A stretch of DNA of 64,000 nt from Tenrec ecaudatus (taxonomy: Eukaryota > Chordata > Mammalia > Afrosoricida > Tenrecidae), in the NCBI RefSeq assembly GCF_050624435.1, contig NC_134539.1, positions 122,867,525-122,931,524 of the forward strand, read 5' to 3'. Under the pieces are notes generated by a model, which saw nothing but the letters and a program-made list of their open reading frames with translations, was not told where the DNA came from and made no database searches. How positions within the stretch are numbered: the stretch's first letter is position 1; each line of letters starts with the position of its first letter. Below are positions 49,609-62,467 of the stretch, in pieces. The translations under genes and the position numbers were made by a program.

Positions 49609-50931
49609 AAAGAATATAAACTTGGAAAAGCATAGCAAGCTATAATTATGTAAGTAGGTCTTTACATAGTAGGTCACCGCTTGTCTGCCAGTTCGCTGTA
49701 CTGTAGTGACTTGCATGGTACTGTGTTGCTGGAAGCTGTGCCCCCGGTATTTCAAATACCAGCACAGCCACCCTTGGTGGACAGGTTTTAGCAAACTTTG
49801 CAGACTAAAACAGATTTGGAAGGAGGACCTAGGAGGCCTTATGAACAGTAGTGGAACATTGTCTGATATATTGCCTGAGACGAGCCCCTTAGGTCAGGCG
49901 ACACAGTACGGCGAGGGAGGAGCTGCCCCCTTGGAGTTTACCTGAATGATGCAGGTGAAGCGGAGAATTCTCACCTTCATTTACCGACGTGGCACTACAA
50001 AAATAAGAATAAACAGTTGCAAATATCTATTATTAATTGGAACTTGGAATGTACTAAATGTGAATCTAGGAAAATTAGAAACCATCAAAATTAAGTGGAA
50101 TGCTTGAATGGCAATTTCTTAGTTATTAGTGAGCTGCAATGGATGGACACCGGTCATTTTGAATCAGACAATCATATGCTTTCCTACCTGGGAATGGCCT
50201 GTTGAAGAGGGGTGTTGTCACAGTCCTCATTAAAAACAACCCTTCAAGATCTATCCTGAAGTACAATGCTGTTACTGATAGAATACTATCCAAACACCAA
50301 TAAGGAAGACCAGCTAATATAATTATTATTTAAATTTACACACCAACCACTAGGCCAAACATGTGGAAATTGAAGGGTTTTTTTTTTTTACCAACTTCTG
50401 CAGTCTGAAGTTGATCAAATATGCAATCAAGATGCATTGACAATTGCTGGTGGTTGGAATGTGAAAGTTGTAAGTAAAGAAGAATTGGTAGTTTGAAAAT
50501 ATGGCCTTGGTGGTAGAAACGATGCCTGATTTATGTGATGGAATTTTGCAAGACCAGTGACTTCTTCATTGCAAATACCCTTTTATCCCATCAATGCTGA
50601 CTATACACATGGGCCTTACCAGATGGGATGCACAAGAATCTAATAGGCTATGTCTGTGGAGAGAGACAATGAAGAAGCTCAATACCATCACTGAGTACAA
50701 GGGCAAGAGCTAACAGAACAGACTATCAATTGCTCCTAAGTTGGAGAAAATGAAAACCAGTCACAAGAGCCAAAATATGATCTTGAATTTATTCCACTGT
50801 CTTTAGAAGCCATCTCAAGAAAAAAGTTGAATACTAATGACCTAAGACCAGGCAACGTGTGGGATGACATCAGAAACAACATACATGAAGAAAGCAAAAG
50901 GCCACTAAAAAGAGAGCAGATAAGTAAATGA

Positions 50932-50965
50932 ATGAATGAATGAATGAATGAATGAATGAATAAAA
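50932..50965. repeat. (AATG)n microsatellite
   Basis: About eight AATG units inside the RTE. Confidence 0.92.
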
Positions 50966-51240
50966 GACCAAAATAGATGTCAGAAGGATTTTGAAACTTG
51001 CTTTTATAGTCCAAACAAAACTCACTGCCATTGAGTTGATGCTGACTCAATGACCCTATAGAAGACAAGAAGACATTCACTATTTCTAGATACCCTATAG
51101 GACACATTCACTATTTCTATAGACCCTATAGAACACACTCAGCTTTGCTCAAGCTGAAAGAACTGAAGAAAACTTTCAGAACTGAAGGAAAAAACCTTGA
51201 GTTGCAATATTGAAGGATTCTATGGGCAAAATATTGAGTG

Positions 51241-51447
51241 ACTCAAAACCTGCCATTGAGTTGGTGTTGACTCGTAGCAACACTAGAGGACAGAGTAGGG
51301 TGGCAACTGTGGGTTTCTGAGACTGTAACTCTTTACAGGAGTAGAAAGCATCAGCTTTCTCCTGTGGGGGACTGGTGGTTCTGAACTGCTGAGCTTGCAG
51401 TTAGCAGCCCAGTGCATAAGCCACTACACCATCAGGGCTCCACTTTT
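51241..51447 (-). repeat. AfroSINE, full length
   Basis: The plus strand reads CTGCCATTGAGTTGGTGTTG, CTGTAACTCTTTACAGGAG, GGTGGTTCTGAACTGCTGA and CACCATCAGGGCTCC, the complete SINE reversed. A shorter tail fragment lies at 51018-51070. Confidence 0.85.
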
Positions 51448-52404
51448 GAGTGACTCAGGAAGCATTAAAAAAAAAACAAAACATGGAAGGAATACACAGA
51501 ATAACTGTTGGCCGAAATGAATTAGTTTATGCGATCATTTCCGGAGGTAGCATCATTAAAGAAAGAAGCCCAAGCTGCACTAATGACATTGGTGAGAAAC
51601 AAAAGCTCCAGGGATTGACTTATCAACAGAAGAATACAGCACTGGTAGCATTCACTCTTTTATACCAAGAAATTTGTAAGGCAGCTCCCTTGTCAACTGT
51701 CAGGAAGAGATCAGTATTCATGCTCGTTCCAAATAAAGATGAGCCAACAGAATGTGGAAAACATTGATGATCACTAATATCATAAGCACATAACGTTTTG
51801 CTAAAGATAATTCAAAATGACTGCACAGTACACCAACACGGATCTACCAGAAATTCAAGCCAGTTTTAGAAGAGGATGTGGAATGAAGGCTATCATTGTT
51901 GATATCAGATGGACCTTGGCTGACAGCAGTGAATACCAAAAAGATCTATACCTATGTTTCATTAACTACGAAAAACATGCAATTGTGAATAATAGCAAAT
52001 TATGAATAACATTAAGAAAAATGTGACTTCCAGACACTTAGTTGTATTCATGAGAAACTTGTCATAGACCAACCACAACAAGGGGCTTCAAATGAAGAAA
52101 GGTTTGCATTGTAAGAGCCCCCAATAAAATGATTTATTTATAATAAAAATGCAAAATGTAATAATTCTAACTGGAATAATTACTATAGATTTTAATTTCA
52201 TACTTCTGGCCATAAAGTATCTGGCAGGATCATTATTAGAGATCTGATTGACTTCTCTAGACATTTTTATAGATTTCCACAAAGCTTTGGGTATTTTGAA
52301 ACTTCAGTTCGCTTTCTTTGGACATATTTTCTGGAAATATACATTGCTGAAAAAAAAGGTCAACTTACAGAAGGGTCACAAGGAAGAGAGGAAACACAAC
52401 TTTA

Positions 52405-52893
52405 CTGTAGCTCTTTAATGCTCTCCCCTCCCCACTGTCATGACCCCAAGTCTACCGTACAAATCCAGCTAGATCAGAGCACGTACACTGGTACAGATAA
52501 GAGCTAGAAACACAGGGAATCCAGGACAGATGAACCCCTCAGGACCAATAATGAGGGTAGCCATATCATGGGTAGGGAGAAGGTGGGGGAGAAAGGATGA
52601 ATAGATCATAATGATCAACATATAACCCCCTCCCAGGGTATGGACAACAGAATAGTGGGTGAAGGGAGACAGTGGTCGGTGTAAGACATGAAAAAAAAAT
52701 TATAAATTATCAAGAGTTCATGAGAGAGGGGAGGTGGGGGAGGGGCGAATGAGCTGATACCAAGGGCTCAAGTAGAAAGCAAATGTTTTGAGAATGATGA
52801 TGGCAACAAATGTACAAATGTGCTTGACACAATGGATGGATGGGTTGTGATAAGAGCTATAAGAGCCCCCAATAAAATGATTTAACAAAAAAT
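52405..52893 (+). mobile_element. L1 3' UTR copy in the RTE
   Basis: CCCACTGTCATGACCCC, AGAGCACGTACACTGG, AAGCAAATGTTTTGAGAATG and AGAGCCCCCAATAAAATGA. A smaller L1 tail (GTAAGAGCCCCCAATAAAAT) precedes it at 52110-52140. Confidence 0.85.
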
Positions 52894-52899
52894 AGAGGG

Positions 52900-53577
52900 T
52901 TAACCAAAATAAGGGATAGTCTCCATGGTATAGATATATTGATATTGGCTACACAATGGACTCAAATATGCCAAAAAACATAAAAATGGCTGTAGCGTAG
53001 TGAAATTACTTGGTGTGGCTCTTATATCCATCATCTTTTTCACTCTGTCTAATGACTGGATGGGAGCATGCAAAAAAGGATATATGAAGCTAATGTGAAG
53101 GGATTGGCCAGTTTTGCCATCCCATGGTACCCAGCGGGATACATCCCCAAAGTCAGCCATTGCAGAAGCAGGCACAGAGACTCCCAAGACCAGCAGAAAG
53201 AGGATCCGCACTCACCTGAGAGCTGTGTTTTGAGAAGTGGTGGCCACAGAGACAATGACGGAGTCATGGTAACAACAGGGATGATGAAACAGAGTGGTGA
53301 GCGTCTTAGGGCCGGAGGCTGGTTTGCACAGCAGGATGCCTGTTGAACATATCTCAGTGTGACACGGAGCGTTGTAACGCTTGCCCAGACTGGGAAGAGG
53401 CCATAGAACTGGCCTTTTAGCCACTTCTTAAAACTGAAAACCAGAGAGATGTGCTCATCGGCATGGCTGAGAAGACATGCTGTTTCTGACGAAAGATCGG
53501 CACCCTACATATTTTCTAATCTCCATTTGTTGTAACCTGTAAACTTTCATAATAAAGTCCCATAATCATGAAAGAAA
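52900..53577 (+). other. Unassigned insert with poly-A signal
   Basis: Sequence unrelated to the surrounding RTE. It ends TTTCATAATAAAGTCCC and then an AAAGAAAAGAAAAGG tail, which looks like a retroposed transcript end. A 92-codon frame at 53068-53346 has no recognised family. Its source is unknown. Confidence 0.4.
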
Positions 53578-54404
53578 AGAAAAGGAAAGGTTTGCCTCAG
53601 GGTTGTATCCTCTCACCTTACGTATTCAAGCTGCCTCTTAGGCAACAACCCAACAGGCTGCAGTGCGGGAAAATGAAGGCAGCCTCCAAGTGGAAGGAAG
53701 ACCATGCAGACAGCACAGTCTTCCTCGCCTGAAAGGGAAGAGGGCTTGGAGCTCTGAAGTCAAAGACTACAATCTTCAGGATGGATTGCACTTCAACGTG
53801 GAGAACATAAAAATTCTCGCAACTGGACCACTTGGCAGCACCATACCAAAGGGAGAAAAGACTGAAGTGGTCAAAGATTTCATTTTAAGTAGAGTTGTGG
53901 TCAATCCTCATAGAAGCAGCAGTCGGGAAATCAAATGCTATATTGCATTGGACTGAAGGGCAAAAGCAAAGATGTCACTTTGAGTACTAAGGTGTGAACT
54001 ACCAGGTATGGTATTTTCAATGCTCTCATATGTATGCAAAAACTGAACACGACCAAGGGAGATAGAAAAAGAAGTTATGCCTTTGAGTTATGGTGTTGAT
54101 GAAGAATATAAAATGTACCATGGACTTCCCCGCCCGAAGAACCAACAAATATGTTAGCCAGACTCCTCATTAGAATCAAGGGTGGTGAGACTCTTCTCAC
54201 GTACTTTGTAATGTCCCTAGAGAAGGACATTGTGCTTAGCAAAAAATAGAGGATCGTTGAAAAAGACAGACTCTCAAAGAGATACATTGACACAGTGGCT
54301 GCAATAGGCTCAAACACAGAAAAGACTGTGAGGACGGTGCAGCATTGAGGAGTGTTTTGTTCTGTTGTACATACGGTCTCTATGAATCAGAACTTACTTG
54401 AGTA

Positions 54405-54945
54405 TATGTTGAGCAAATAATCTGGGAAGCTGGACTACACGAAGAACACTAGATTTGGAGAGAGGTTCATTAACAACACTCCATATGCAGATGACACACT
54501 GCTTGCTAAAAGCAAAGAGGATTTGAAGCATTTACTGATTTACATACAAGACCATGCCTTCAGTATGGATTGATTACAACTCAATGTAAAGAAGACAAAA
54601 TTTCTTGTACCTGAACCAGTAGACAACAGTGTGATAAACAGAGAAAAGATAGAAATTGTCAAGGATTGCGTTTTACTTAACTCCACAGCCAGTGCTCATG
54701 GAAGCCACAGTGAACAGATGGAAGGATTCTGCATTGGGTAAATCTTGACCTCGTGAAGTGCTGCAGAGGAAAGAAGTCACTTTGAGGACTAAGGTGCACC
54801 TGGTCCAAAGCACGCTATTTTCAATGCAGGGGAAGCTGGACCATAGACAAAGAGGGCCAGGGAAGAGCTGGTGCATTTGAATGATGGTGTTGAAGAAGAC
54901 TGAAAGTACCCTGGACTGCCAAAACAAAAACAAAAAACAGCAACC
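54405..54945 (+). mobile_element. Second RTE fragment
   Basis: It begins GTTGAGCAAATAATCTGGG, repeats the RTE region from CATATGCAGATGACACACTG (equivalent to the YADD box) and continues to GGACCATAGACAAAGAGGG. It partly overlaps in content with the 3' half of the preceding copy, so it is a separate insertion or duplication. Confidence 0.75.
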
Positions 54946-56720
54946 CAACAACAACAAACAAATCTGTTTTGGAAGAGCAAGGTGAAGAGGGAAGAAAGGT
55001 GAAAGATGTTGTATAAATATTATTCAAAAGTGACTATTTAAACTGAATGAGGGTATTACCCTGAATTGACAATTTTAAAGTTTCGGTTTTTTTTTTCTCT
55101 TTCCCACTATAGGGCAAGGGAGGAGCTTGTAAGGAATGTCACAAAATAAAAGGCAGTGTTTTCTTTGCATATTTGGATTGTAATGCGGATAATTTTATGA
55201 CTATTATACAAGGGTTTTGGGGGTGTGATCTTTTTTATATTTTAATTGCTCTCTGCTTGTGTGTTTAAACACATGTTTTTCTATATTCTTCCCTTCTTGT
55301 TGCTTTATAATTAGGCCATGTTCCTCCAAAATTAGCGCTGTAATTCTGTGAGGTGTCTTCAGGAAGTTATATGGTAACTGCAGAAAATAGGTTTTTCTGC
55401 TATCTTTAGACTGTAATGGAGAGTGGGCTTTATAAGCAGGTGCCTGGTACCACAGTAGTTTACAATATTCTCATCTTAACCTCCTCCCACTCAGGTCATT
55501 ACCAAAACATAATTGCCTTTCTTTTTCTGATCACCTGTCCTTTAGTCAGTAGCCAAAATATGTTTGTTGAGCATAAAATATTATCCAGGATTCTAATCAA
55601 CTAATCAAAGGTGCTAGCACTTGTAGCTAGGAAATCTTGGAAGTTTGTTTAGGTAGATAGGGGGAAATTTTATTATTATTATTTTGGATAATGTGAACCA
55701 TTTTATTTATTTTGTAGCATGTAAGCACCTTTGGGTGCATTGGAATTACCCTGAGCATAATTTTGTGATACGGAAACTACTGCATACATCAAAGGAACAG
55801 AATAAGGAGAAGGTGGGAATAAGAAGTAGGAGGAGAGACAACATAAGGATTTCTGCTGTTCCACTGATTACAACTTTCACCTAAAAAACACACAGAAACA
55901 TAAATGTAAGTGAGGAGAGGGTCTAGAACAATGAAGAGGGAATAAAATGCATATTCCAAAGTAGGTTACCTCCAATGTAACCAGTTGATGAGTAAGTTTT
56001 TTTTCTGTTCTTTCTGATTTGGGTTTGGGGTCAGAAACTGAGAACAAAGCTGGAGATTCTAAAAAAAAAAAATTTTTTTTTTTAATGCTGCCCTATCTGC
56101 GTGGAACTTGCCGTGGCCACAGTCCCTATCCAGGAAGCAGTTTTAGGCAACACCTTACATATAGTGGCTCTGGGCAAGGTCAGGTGACACTGCTAATTCT
56201 TCTGCCTGATTGATGGTCATTGGGTCAAGTGCTCCCCCTTCTATAGTGTTGCCCATGGACTAACTATGATATATCACCTTGAAGATGCTGGTCAGTGAGG
56301 GTTTTTTAGGGTTTTGTGGTTGTTTGCTCTTTTCCTAAGTTGCACTCCTTTGTTGTTGAGAATGTGCATGGAAAAGCACAGCAACTAAATAGTCTCTACA
56401 GGTACACTTTGGTGACCTCGATTACATCCTTTGAGTTGTACAATGATTCTTAGCCTCCATTTCTGAGCTGCTTCCCTCAGGGAACAAATCTTATTGGGCT
56501 CTAAGGTTGCTATCTAACCTGTGAGTTGCTGTGGTCAATTTGATCACATATAGCTCACTCTTCAAAGTGTCTAATACTCTAGGCAATCCCATTTCTCTAG
56601 GTAAACATACAAGTTTGACAGGATTATTTTTTCCAGATTTTTGATCTCCTGATATGACTCTCCCCCCCACAATTTACAGGCATTGCTTATTTTGAAATTA
56701 CTTGTAGTCCTATGGTATCT
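54946..56720. other. Intergenic, unassigned
   Basis: AT-rich. A short A11T10 run lies near 56061-56084. The part 56330-56680 has the look of an old diverged repeat but no name can be given. No gene recognised. Confidence 0.35.
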
Positions 56721-56724
56721 CGCA

Positions 56725-56878
56725 AAACCAAATCAATTTTAACTCATAGCATTTCTATAGGGTAGAGGAGACTTGCCCCTCTTCTTTCTCCCAAGGGCCG
56801 GCTGGTGGGATAGAACTGCTGACCTTGTGATGAACTGCCCATCACAGTGACTCACGACACCACCAGGGCCCCTTTGTG
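56725..56878 (-). repeat. AfroSINE
   Basis: TTAACTCATAGCATTTCTA, GGGATAGAACTGCTGACC and CACCACCAGGGCCCC are the reverse complement of the SINE tail, body and head. Confidence 0.75.
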
Positions 56879-57688
56879 TTGAGCAAGGGGGCTCCGAATG
56901 CAAAAACCAGTTTTGCCTGTTTTGGAAATGGCAGGTCAGCATGCATCCAGGGCCAGTAAGTTCGAGAATAGACTCAGTTCTTTATGATCTAAAGAAAATA
57001 CCGATCCAGCCATTCTGCAGTCGGCAGTTAGGACCATGGAAAGCCACATGCACCGTGGCCACCGTTAGTCACCACTGTGGCCACTCTCCAGGGTTAAAAA
57101 AAAAACAGTAGGCCTATTCCAGCATCTGACAACAAAAGGTCACGATAATGATTTTGTGCCTTTCTGTCACGATGAAAGAAAAACCTGAATCCCCTAATAA
57201 TCGCTTTGTTATTCATGGAATTTAGCCTGAATTCCCTCATGAATTTTAATGTCCCAACCATTTTCTCACGACTTAGCCCCACAATTCTTTGGGAACCCTT
57301 GCAGAACACGGTGCTCTCTCCTCTTTCTTTCTTTAAGCAACATAATTATTCTACATTAAAATGCCTTTTTACCAAACTGGTCAGAGAGCTGGTCTAGGAT
57401 GACATAAAATAACCTGTAAGAATCAACTTGTAAGCTTACAATTTCTGTGTACTTTACTGTCCATAGGCTATTGAATTTGACAAGGAGTTGCCTTTTAAAA
57501 ATTATCAGGTACATAATGCAGTCATAAATGTGTGCTTTTTAAAAGAAATAATAATTAGTGACATCATGGTTTGTGAAGCATTTTTTCCTTCCTCGTTGCT
57601 CTTTAATAGGTATAATTTATATTGAAATTCAGCCTCATGTTATTTATAAGCAGAGCAATATCAAAAATCACATAAAACTAGACTAGAT
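56879..57688. other. Intergenic, unassigned
   Basis: No gene or repeat recognised. Short open frames on both strands lack family features. Confidence 0.35.
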
Positions 57689-57691
57689 TTT

Positions 57692-57880
57692 AGGAGCCCT
57701 GGTGGCATGGTGGCTGACAACTTCAAGGTCAGTAGTTCAAAACCACAACCCCTCCACAGTAGAAAGGGAGACATTTTAGTTCTGTAAAGAGTTATGGTCT
57801 CAGAAACCCACAGGGGCAGTTCTGCTCTGTCCTGCGGGATCCCTGTGAGTCACAATCAGACTGGGTTTTAAGTTATTAAA
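57692..57880 (+). repeat. AfroSINE, full length
   Basis: GGAGCCCTGGTGGCATGGTG head, GGTCAGTAGTTCAAAACC, AAAGAGTTATGGTCTCAG, CCCACAGGGGCAGTTCTGC and a CCCTGTGAGTCACAATCAG tail. The best-preserved head in the window. Confidence 0.9.
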
Positions 57881-58065
57881 GGACACAAACTGAGTCTTAC
57901 TTATTTTTGTATTTTATGAAGTGCACAGTTTTCAAAGAGAAGGCCTTGTACATATTAGCTTAATAAATAAAAAGTAGTGTCTTTTGCAGAAAGCAAACCA
58001 GTAGTTACCAGGGACTCAGAATAGGATAAGAAGATTTACTGTGACAAGGTCTGAGATAACTTTTT

Positions 58066-59702
58066 TAATCGTTTTATCAGGGGCTCATACAACTCTTATC
58101 ACAATTCATACATACATCAATTGTGTAAAGCACATTTCTACATTCATTGCCCTTATCATTCTCAAAACATTTGCTCTCCACCTAAGCCCCTGGCATCAGC
58201 TCCTCATTTTTTCCCCTCCCTCCCCATGCCCCACTCCCTCATGAAGCCTTGATAATTTATAAATTATTATTATTTTGTCATATCTTGCCCTGTCCGATGT
58301 CCTCCTTCACCCACTTTTCTGTTGTCTGTCCCTCAGGGAGAAGGTCACATGTAGATCCTTGTCATCAGTTCTCCCTTACCAACAAACCCTCCCTCCACCC
58401 TCACAGTATCGCCACTCACAACACTGGTTCTGAAGGGATTATCTGTCCTGGATTCCCTGTGTTTCCAGTTCCTATCTGTACCAGTGTACATCATCTGCTC
58501 TAGCCAGATTTGTAAGGTAGAACTGGGATCATGATAGTGGGGGAGGAGGAAGCACTTAGGATCTAGAAGAAAGTTTCATGTCTCATCATTGCTATATCGC
58601 ACCTTGACTGGCTCATCTCCTCCCTGACACCCTTCTGTAAGGGGATGTCCAGTGGCCTACAAATGGGCTTTGGGTCTCCACTGTGCACTCCCCCACTCAT
58701 TCACTATGATAAGATTTTTTGTTCTGATGATGCCTGATACCTGATCCCTTCGACACCTCGTGATCACACGGGCTGGTGTGCTTCTTCCATGTGGGATTTG
58801 TTGCTTCTGAGCTAGATGGCCGCTTGTTTACCTTCAAGCCTTTAAGACCCCAGACGCCATATCTTTTGATAGCCGGGCACCATCAGCTTTCTTCACCACA
58901 TTTGCTTATTCACCTGCTTTGTCTTCAGTGGTTGTGTCGGGAAGGTGAGCATCACAGAATGCCAATTTAATAGAAGAAAGTATTCTTGCATTGAGGGAGT
59001 ACTTAATGGAGGCCCAATGTCCACCTGCCACCTTAATACTAAACCTATAAATATATGCACATAGATCTATTTCCCCATGCTCATATATAAATATATTTGC
59101 ATATGTATATGCCTTTATTTAGACCTCTAGAAATGCCCTTTGCGTCCTAACTCTTTCCTCTATTTCCTTTGACTTTCCTCTTGTCCCACTATCATGCTGT
59201 CTTCATTTGGGTTTCAGTAATTCCGCTTAGTTACATTACCCTTAATCGTGCCCTACCAGCCCTCCCACACCCTCCTCACCACCAATTTGGATCACTTGTT
59301 GTTTCCTTGTCCCTGGGTTTGTTAACATCACTACCTTTCCCCCCACCTCCCCGTCTCCCAGGTCCCACTGGAACTGTTGGTCCCGTTGTTTTCTCCTACA
59401 GATTGTTCATCCAGCCTATCTTATTTAGACAGACCTGCAGAGATAATAACATGCACAAAAACAAGACAGAGCAAAACCAAGCTACAACAGACCAATGACA
59501 AAAACAAAACACAACAAGAAAGAAAAGCTTGTAGTTAGTTCAAGGACTGTTTGTTGGCCTTTAGGAGTGTTTTCCAGTTCAGTCTGTTGGGGCACCATGC
59601 CCTGACCCCAAAGTCTACCTTCAGCATTCCTTGGGGAGCTCGCTGCTCCGTTCCCTTGCTGTTCTGTTGCATCCCCTTAGTGTTTTGCCTCACTGTGGCG
59701 GG
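58066..59702 (-). mobile_element. L1 3' UTR copy with 13-bp TSD
   Basis: gagataacttttt at 58053-58065 and gagagaacttttt at 59703-59715 differ at one base. The insert carries the long young-type 3' UTR up to a GTTTTGCCTCACTGTGG end. Confidence 0.85.
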
Positions 59703-59766
59703 AGAGAGAACTTTTTAGGAGTTTACAAATATACTAAAAGCTAGTAGTGATGATTACCCAACTGTA

Positions 59767-60196
59767 TGTCTTCCTTAGGAAGCCAGAACAGGGACCAGGT
59801 TGTCTACTGGGCATGCTCCAAATTCAGGCTCTGAGCCAGGAAGGGGCAGTACACCTAGGTAGCATTACACCTGGATTGGCCCCTTCTAGGCCAGGTGGGC
59901 TTAATTTAGCCAATGGGGTCAACCAGCACCGTCAACCATGCCTCCCAGTAGAGGGTCCTGAAAAGCCAGAAACTTTGAGCCCACCGCCCTTTTTTCCAGC
60001 TGCTCCTTGGCCATGCTGCAGTTTTCTCTGGCCTTATGTTTCTACATGTGGGTAAAAAGTGCACCGAGGGTACCTGTGTAAAACCTGAACCTGCTTCTAT
60101 CCTTTATAAAAACCCACTTGGATCACAAACCAGGCTTTGGTGTGCTTTCTCACTGGAAGCCAAGGACCAAGGTATTTCCACCTGAGAAACCTAACA
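59767..60196 (+). repeat. Solo LTR related to the 37-43 kb provirus
   Basis: It starts TGTCTTCCTTAGG and ends AAGGACCAAGGTATTTCC, then GAGAAACCTAACA. This is the same 3' end as the provirus LTR read on its own strand. It has a TATA-like CCTTTATAAAAACCC near 60100 and a CACTTGGATCACAAACCAGG block. A TSD is not clear. Confidence 0.75.
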
Positions 60197-60279
60197 TCTT
60201 TATTAGAATTCATTAAATAGTACACTTGGTGCATTTTCTTGTAGGTAAATCATATTTCAATAAAGCTTAGAGAAAGGAT

Positions 60280-61070
60280 GTTGTGACCATATGATTTCTT
60301 TATAGGAAATAAATCATAATAAGTTATATTAATTTTTAAAATCAAATAACCTGATTTGAGATCTGCCTTGAAAATAGTGCATACATGTATATATAGGTTC
60401 CAAGAGGCCAAACTCAACACTTATTTGTGATTTAGTAATTTTGAGGAGTCAAATTACTTAATCAAAAAAGAGCTTGTGGGATACAGATAAAATTTTCAAT
60501 TCAGCAAAAAATTATTTTCTTACTCTGACAAGCACTGTGCTAGATAATTCAGCAAATATACTGAAAATATATATATTTACTTTCCAACTGCATATCACAT
60601 TAAATGGAATGTGTGATGGATAAATAGCAATAATACTAGATTAGAAAAGTATAGGATTAGAATAAAAATTAGAAACAAATTTGCATTGAAGAAAGGGGAA
60701 ACGCTTTCAGGTTCAGAAATAGATATAAAAAATACAACCAGATACTAAGAAGAATTTAGGAAAGCTTCAGACTCTGAAGCTTTTACTTAGATGATTTTGA
60801 GATAAAAAGACAAATAACTGTTTCTTCTTTTGGTCTATTTATTTATACTTAGTTTAAAACTGATCTAACAATCTCAGTATGTGTTGCAGGATGCTAATCC
60901 TCAGACTCGGCATGGATTCCTCCGCTTGTCTTCAGCTCTGCTTCTAGGTCTTCTTGACGTTGTGGAGCATGCATTCTGAGCACCTGGTTTACAGAAGGCT
61001 GTGGATAACAGTGAACATCCAAAATCCATTTGTAGTAACCCAGCTTATCTTGAATAACTCCATTTTGTTA
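60280..61070. other. Intergenic AT-rich, unassigned
   Basis: No gene or repeat recognised. Confidence 0.35.
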
Positions 61071-61074
61071 GAAT

Positions 61075-61930
61075 TTCCATCTCGGATGACGACAACCTTG
61101 CTATCTCTAACCCAACTTAATAGCCTGCCAGACTCTGACTTATCCACAAATATTCTTGCCAGATGAGCCCCTCCTGACCTGACAGACCTTGACCCCGAAC
61201 CCTTCCAGATAGCCTGTCTGCCAGATAAGCAAGGAATGTAGTAAATAGATACTGACTCATCTGAAGTTTCCACTCCCCAATGCTCTGCCTGATAAGCACA
61301 GAATGTAACTATCCACCACCGCCATAAATAACAGAAATGTGGGCAAAGGGAGACAAGGGACAGTGTAAGACATGAAATAACAAGAATCAAATATAATAAT
61401 TGTTCAAGGATTCATGAGGGCTGGAGGGTGGAGGAGGGAAGAGGAAAACACAGGAACTGATACCAAGGACTCAAGTAGAAAGAAATTGTTTTGGAAATGT
61501 TGATGGCAACATATGTACAAGTGTGCTTAATACTATTGAAGGATGGAGTGTTATGAAAGTTGTAAGCGTTTCCCAATAAAATAATTAATTAAAAAATAAA
61601 AATTAAAAATATAAAATAAATAACGTTCCCTACCAATCTAGCCCCCCTGACTTAACTATTGTATAAAGCCTGTCTATAGCATATGTACAAGTGTAATTAA
61701 TACAATTGCTATAAAATTTGTACGAGCCCCAATAAAATAAATAAATTAATTAAAATAAAAGTTTGTTTTAAAAGCCTGCCTATCTTCCTCGATAAGGGTT
61801 GAGATTGTTTTTTTCCAGATGCTAGCCTCCTCTCTTGGCCCAGCTCACTATAATAAAAGGCTTATTCTTTAATTTTAATAAAGTGGCATGGTTTGATCTC
61901 ACTCCACTATTACACATTTGCAGAGTCCCC
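61075..61930 (+). repeat. LTR-like sequence with L1 tails
   Basis: Pieces CTGCCAGATAAGCAAGGAATG, then after L1 material GTATAAAGCCTGTCTATAGC, TTTCCAGATGCTAGCCTCC and TAATAAAAGGCTTATTC resemble an LTR with a TATA box and a poly-A signal. Classification is tentative. Confidence 0.4.
61325..61595 (+). mobile_element. L1 3' tail
   Basis: GGGAGACAAGGGACAGTG, GATACCAAGGACTCAAGTAG, GTACAAGTGTGCTTAATAC and GTTTCCCAATAAAATAATT. A further short tail follows at about 61680-61745. Confidence 0.75.
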
Positions 61931-62465
61931 ACATAGATTAAGCCTCCATTGAATTCCTTCTGACCATTACTCCTTCCACGCTGGTGCACTGGTCCTTCAC
62001 CAGGGAGAAAGAGGCAGGCTCCGGCAGGCGTGCCCTTCATGGAGATGTATTGGCCACACATAGTCAGGAGTCATGAGCTGGCTGCTTTGGTTAGAAGGCC
62101 CTGTATCCATCTTGCGAGCTCTCCTAACATGATGGACATAATATATGTGTCCCAATCATGGTCTTATTTCCATTTCTGTAGTCCCACACCAATATATGAT
62201 GCCTTTGTGATCATGTCTTTTGCCCTCCCTTGTCCTACTGTATGTCTTTGTTTTCTGTAAATCCTTGGATGCCATCATGACCTCATGCTAAGCTAATGGT
62301 CTCCTCCATTCGTATGACGTGTCTTTGTCCTCTTTAAGACTTAATAAATGGTCTCCTTAGCTTCCTGATTTCAGGCTGTTTGGGGTCATGATGAGCTTAA
62401 AAAACATTTTGCAGAGAATGGAAAGCTCTTCACTTAGTTTACCTTGCTTATGCCTTTAAGGGAGA
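61931..62465. other. Intergenic, unassigned
   Basis: No gene or repeat recognised. May include more of the LTR-like element. Confidence 0.3.
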
Positions 62466-62467
62466 AC

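Larger units (their letters stand above)
49680..54395 (+). mobile_element. Long RTE/BovB-class LINE, interrupted
   Basis: The 5' region (CTTGCATGGTACTGTG, GGAAGGAGGACCTAGGAGG) leads into endonuclease-like text around 50030-50700 and a reverse-transcriptase remnant at 51817-52005 with LPEIQASFRRGCGMKAII and YLCFINYEKH. It resumes after insertions at 53578 with CTCAGGGTTGTATCCTCTC and proceeds to a GGCTGCAATAGGCTCAAAC 3' end near 54330. No intact frame remains. SINE fragments (51018-51070, 51241-51445), an L1 (52405-52893) and an unassigned segment interrupt it. Confidence 0.8.
57990..60275 (+). mobile_element. Old L1 (L1M-like) 3' end, split twice
   Basis: Pieces at 57990-58065 (AAACCAGTAGTTACCAGGG), 59716-59766 (CAAATATACTAAAAGC) and 60197-60275 (TGGTGCATTTTCTTGTAGG, TTTCAATAAAGCTTA) together give the usual old L1 3' end. 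A young L1 and an LTR separate them. Confidence 0.65.

Noticed and set aside
57692-57760. tRNA gene
   Set aside because: The GGAGCCCTGGTGGCATGGTG head and B-box-like part are those of the SINE. No cloverleaf completes, and the SINE body follows.
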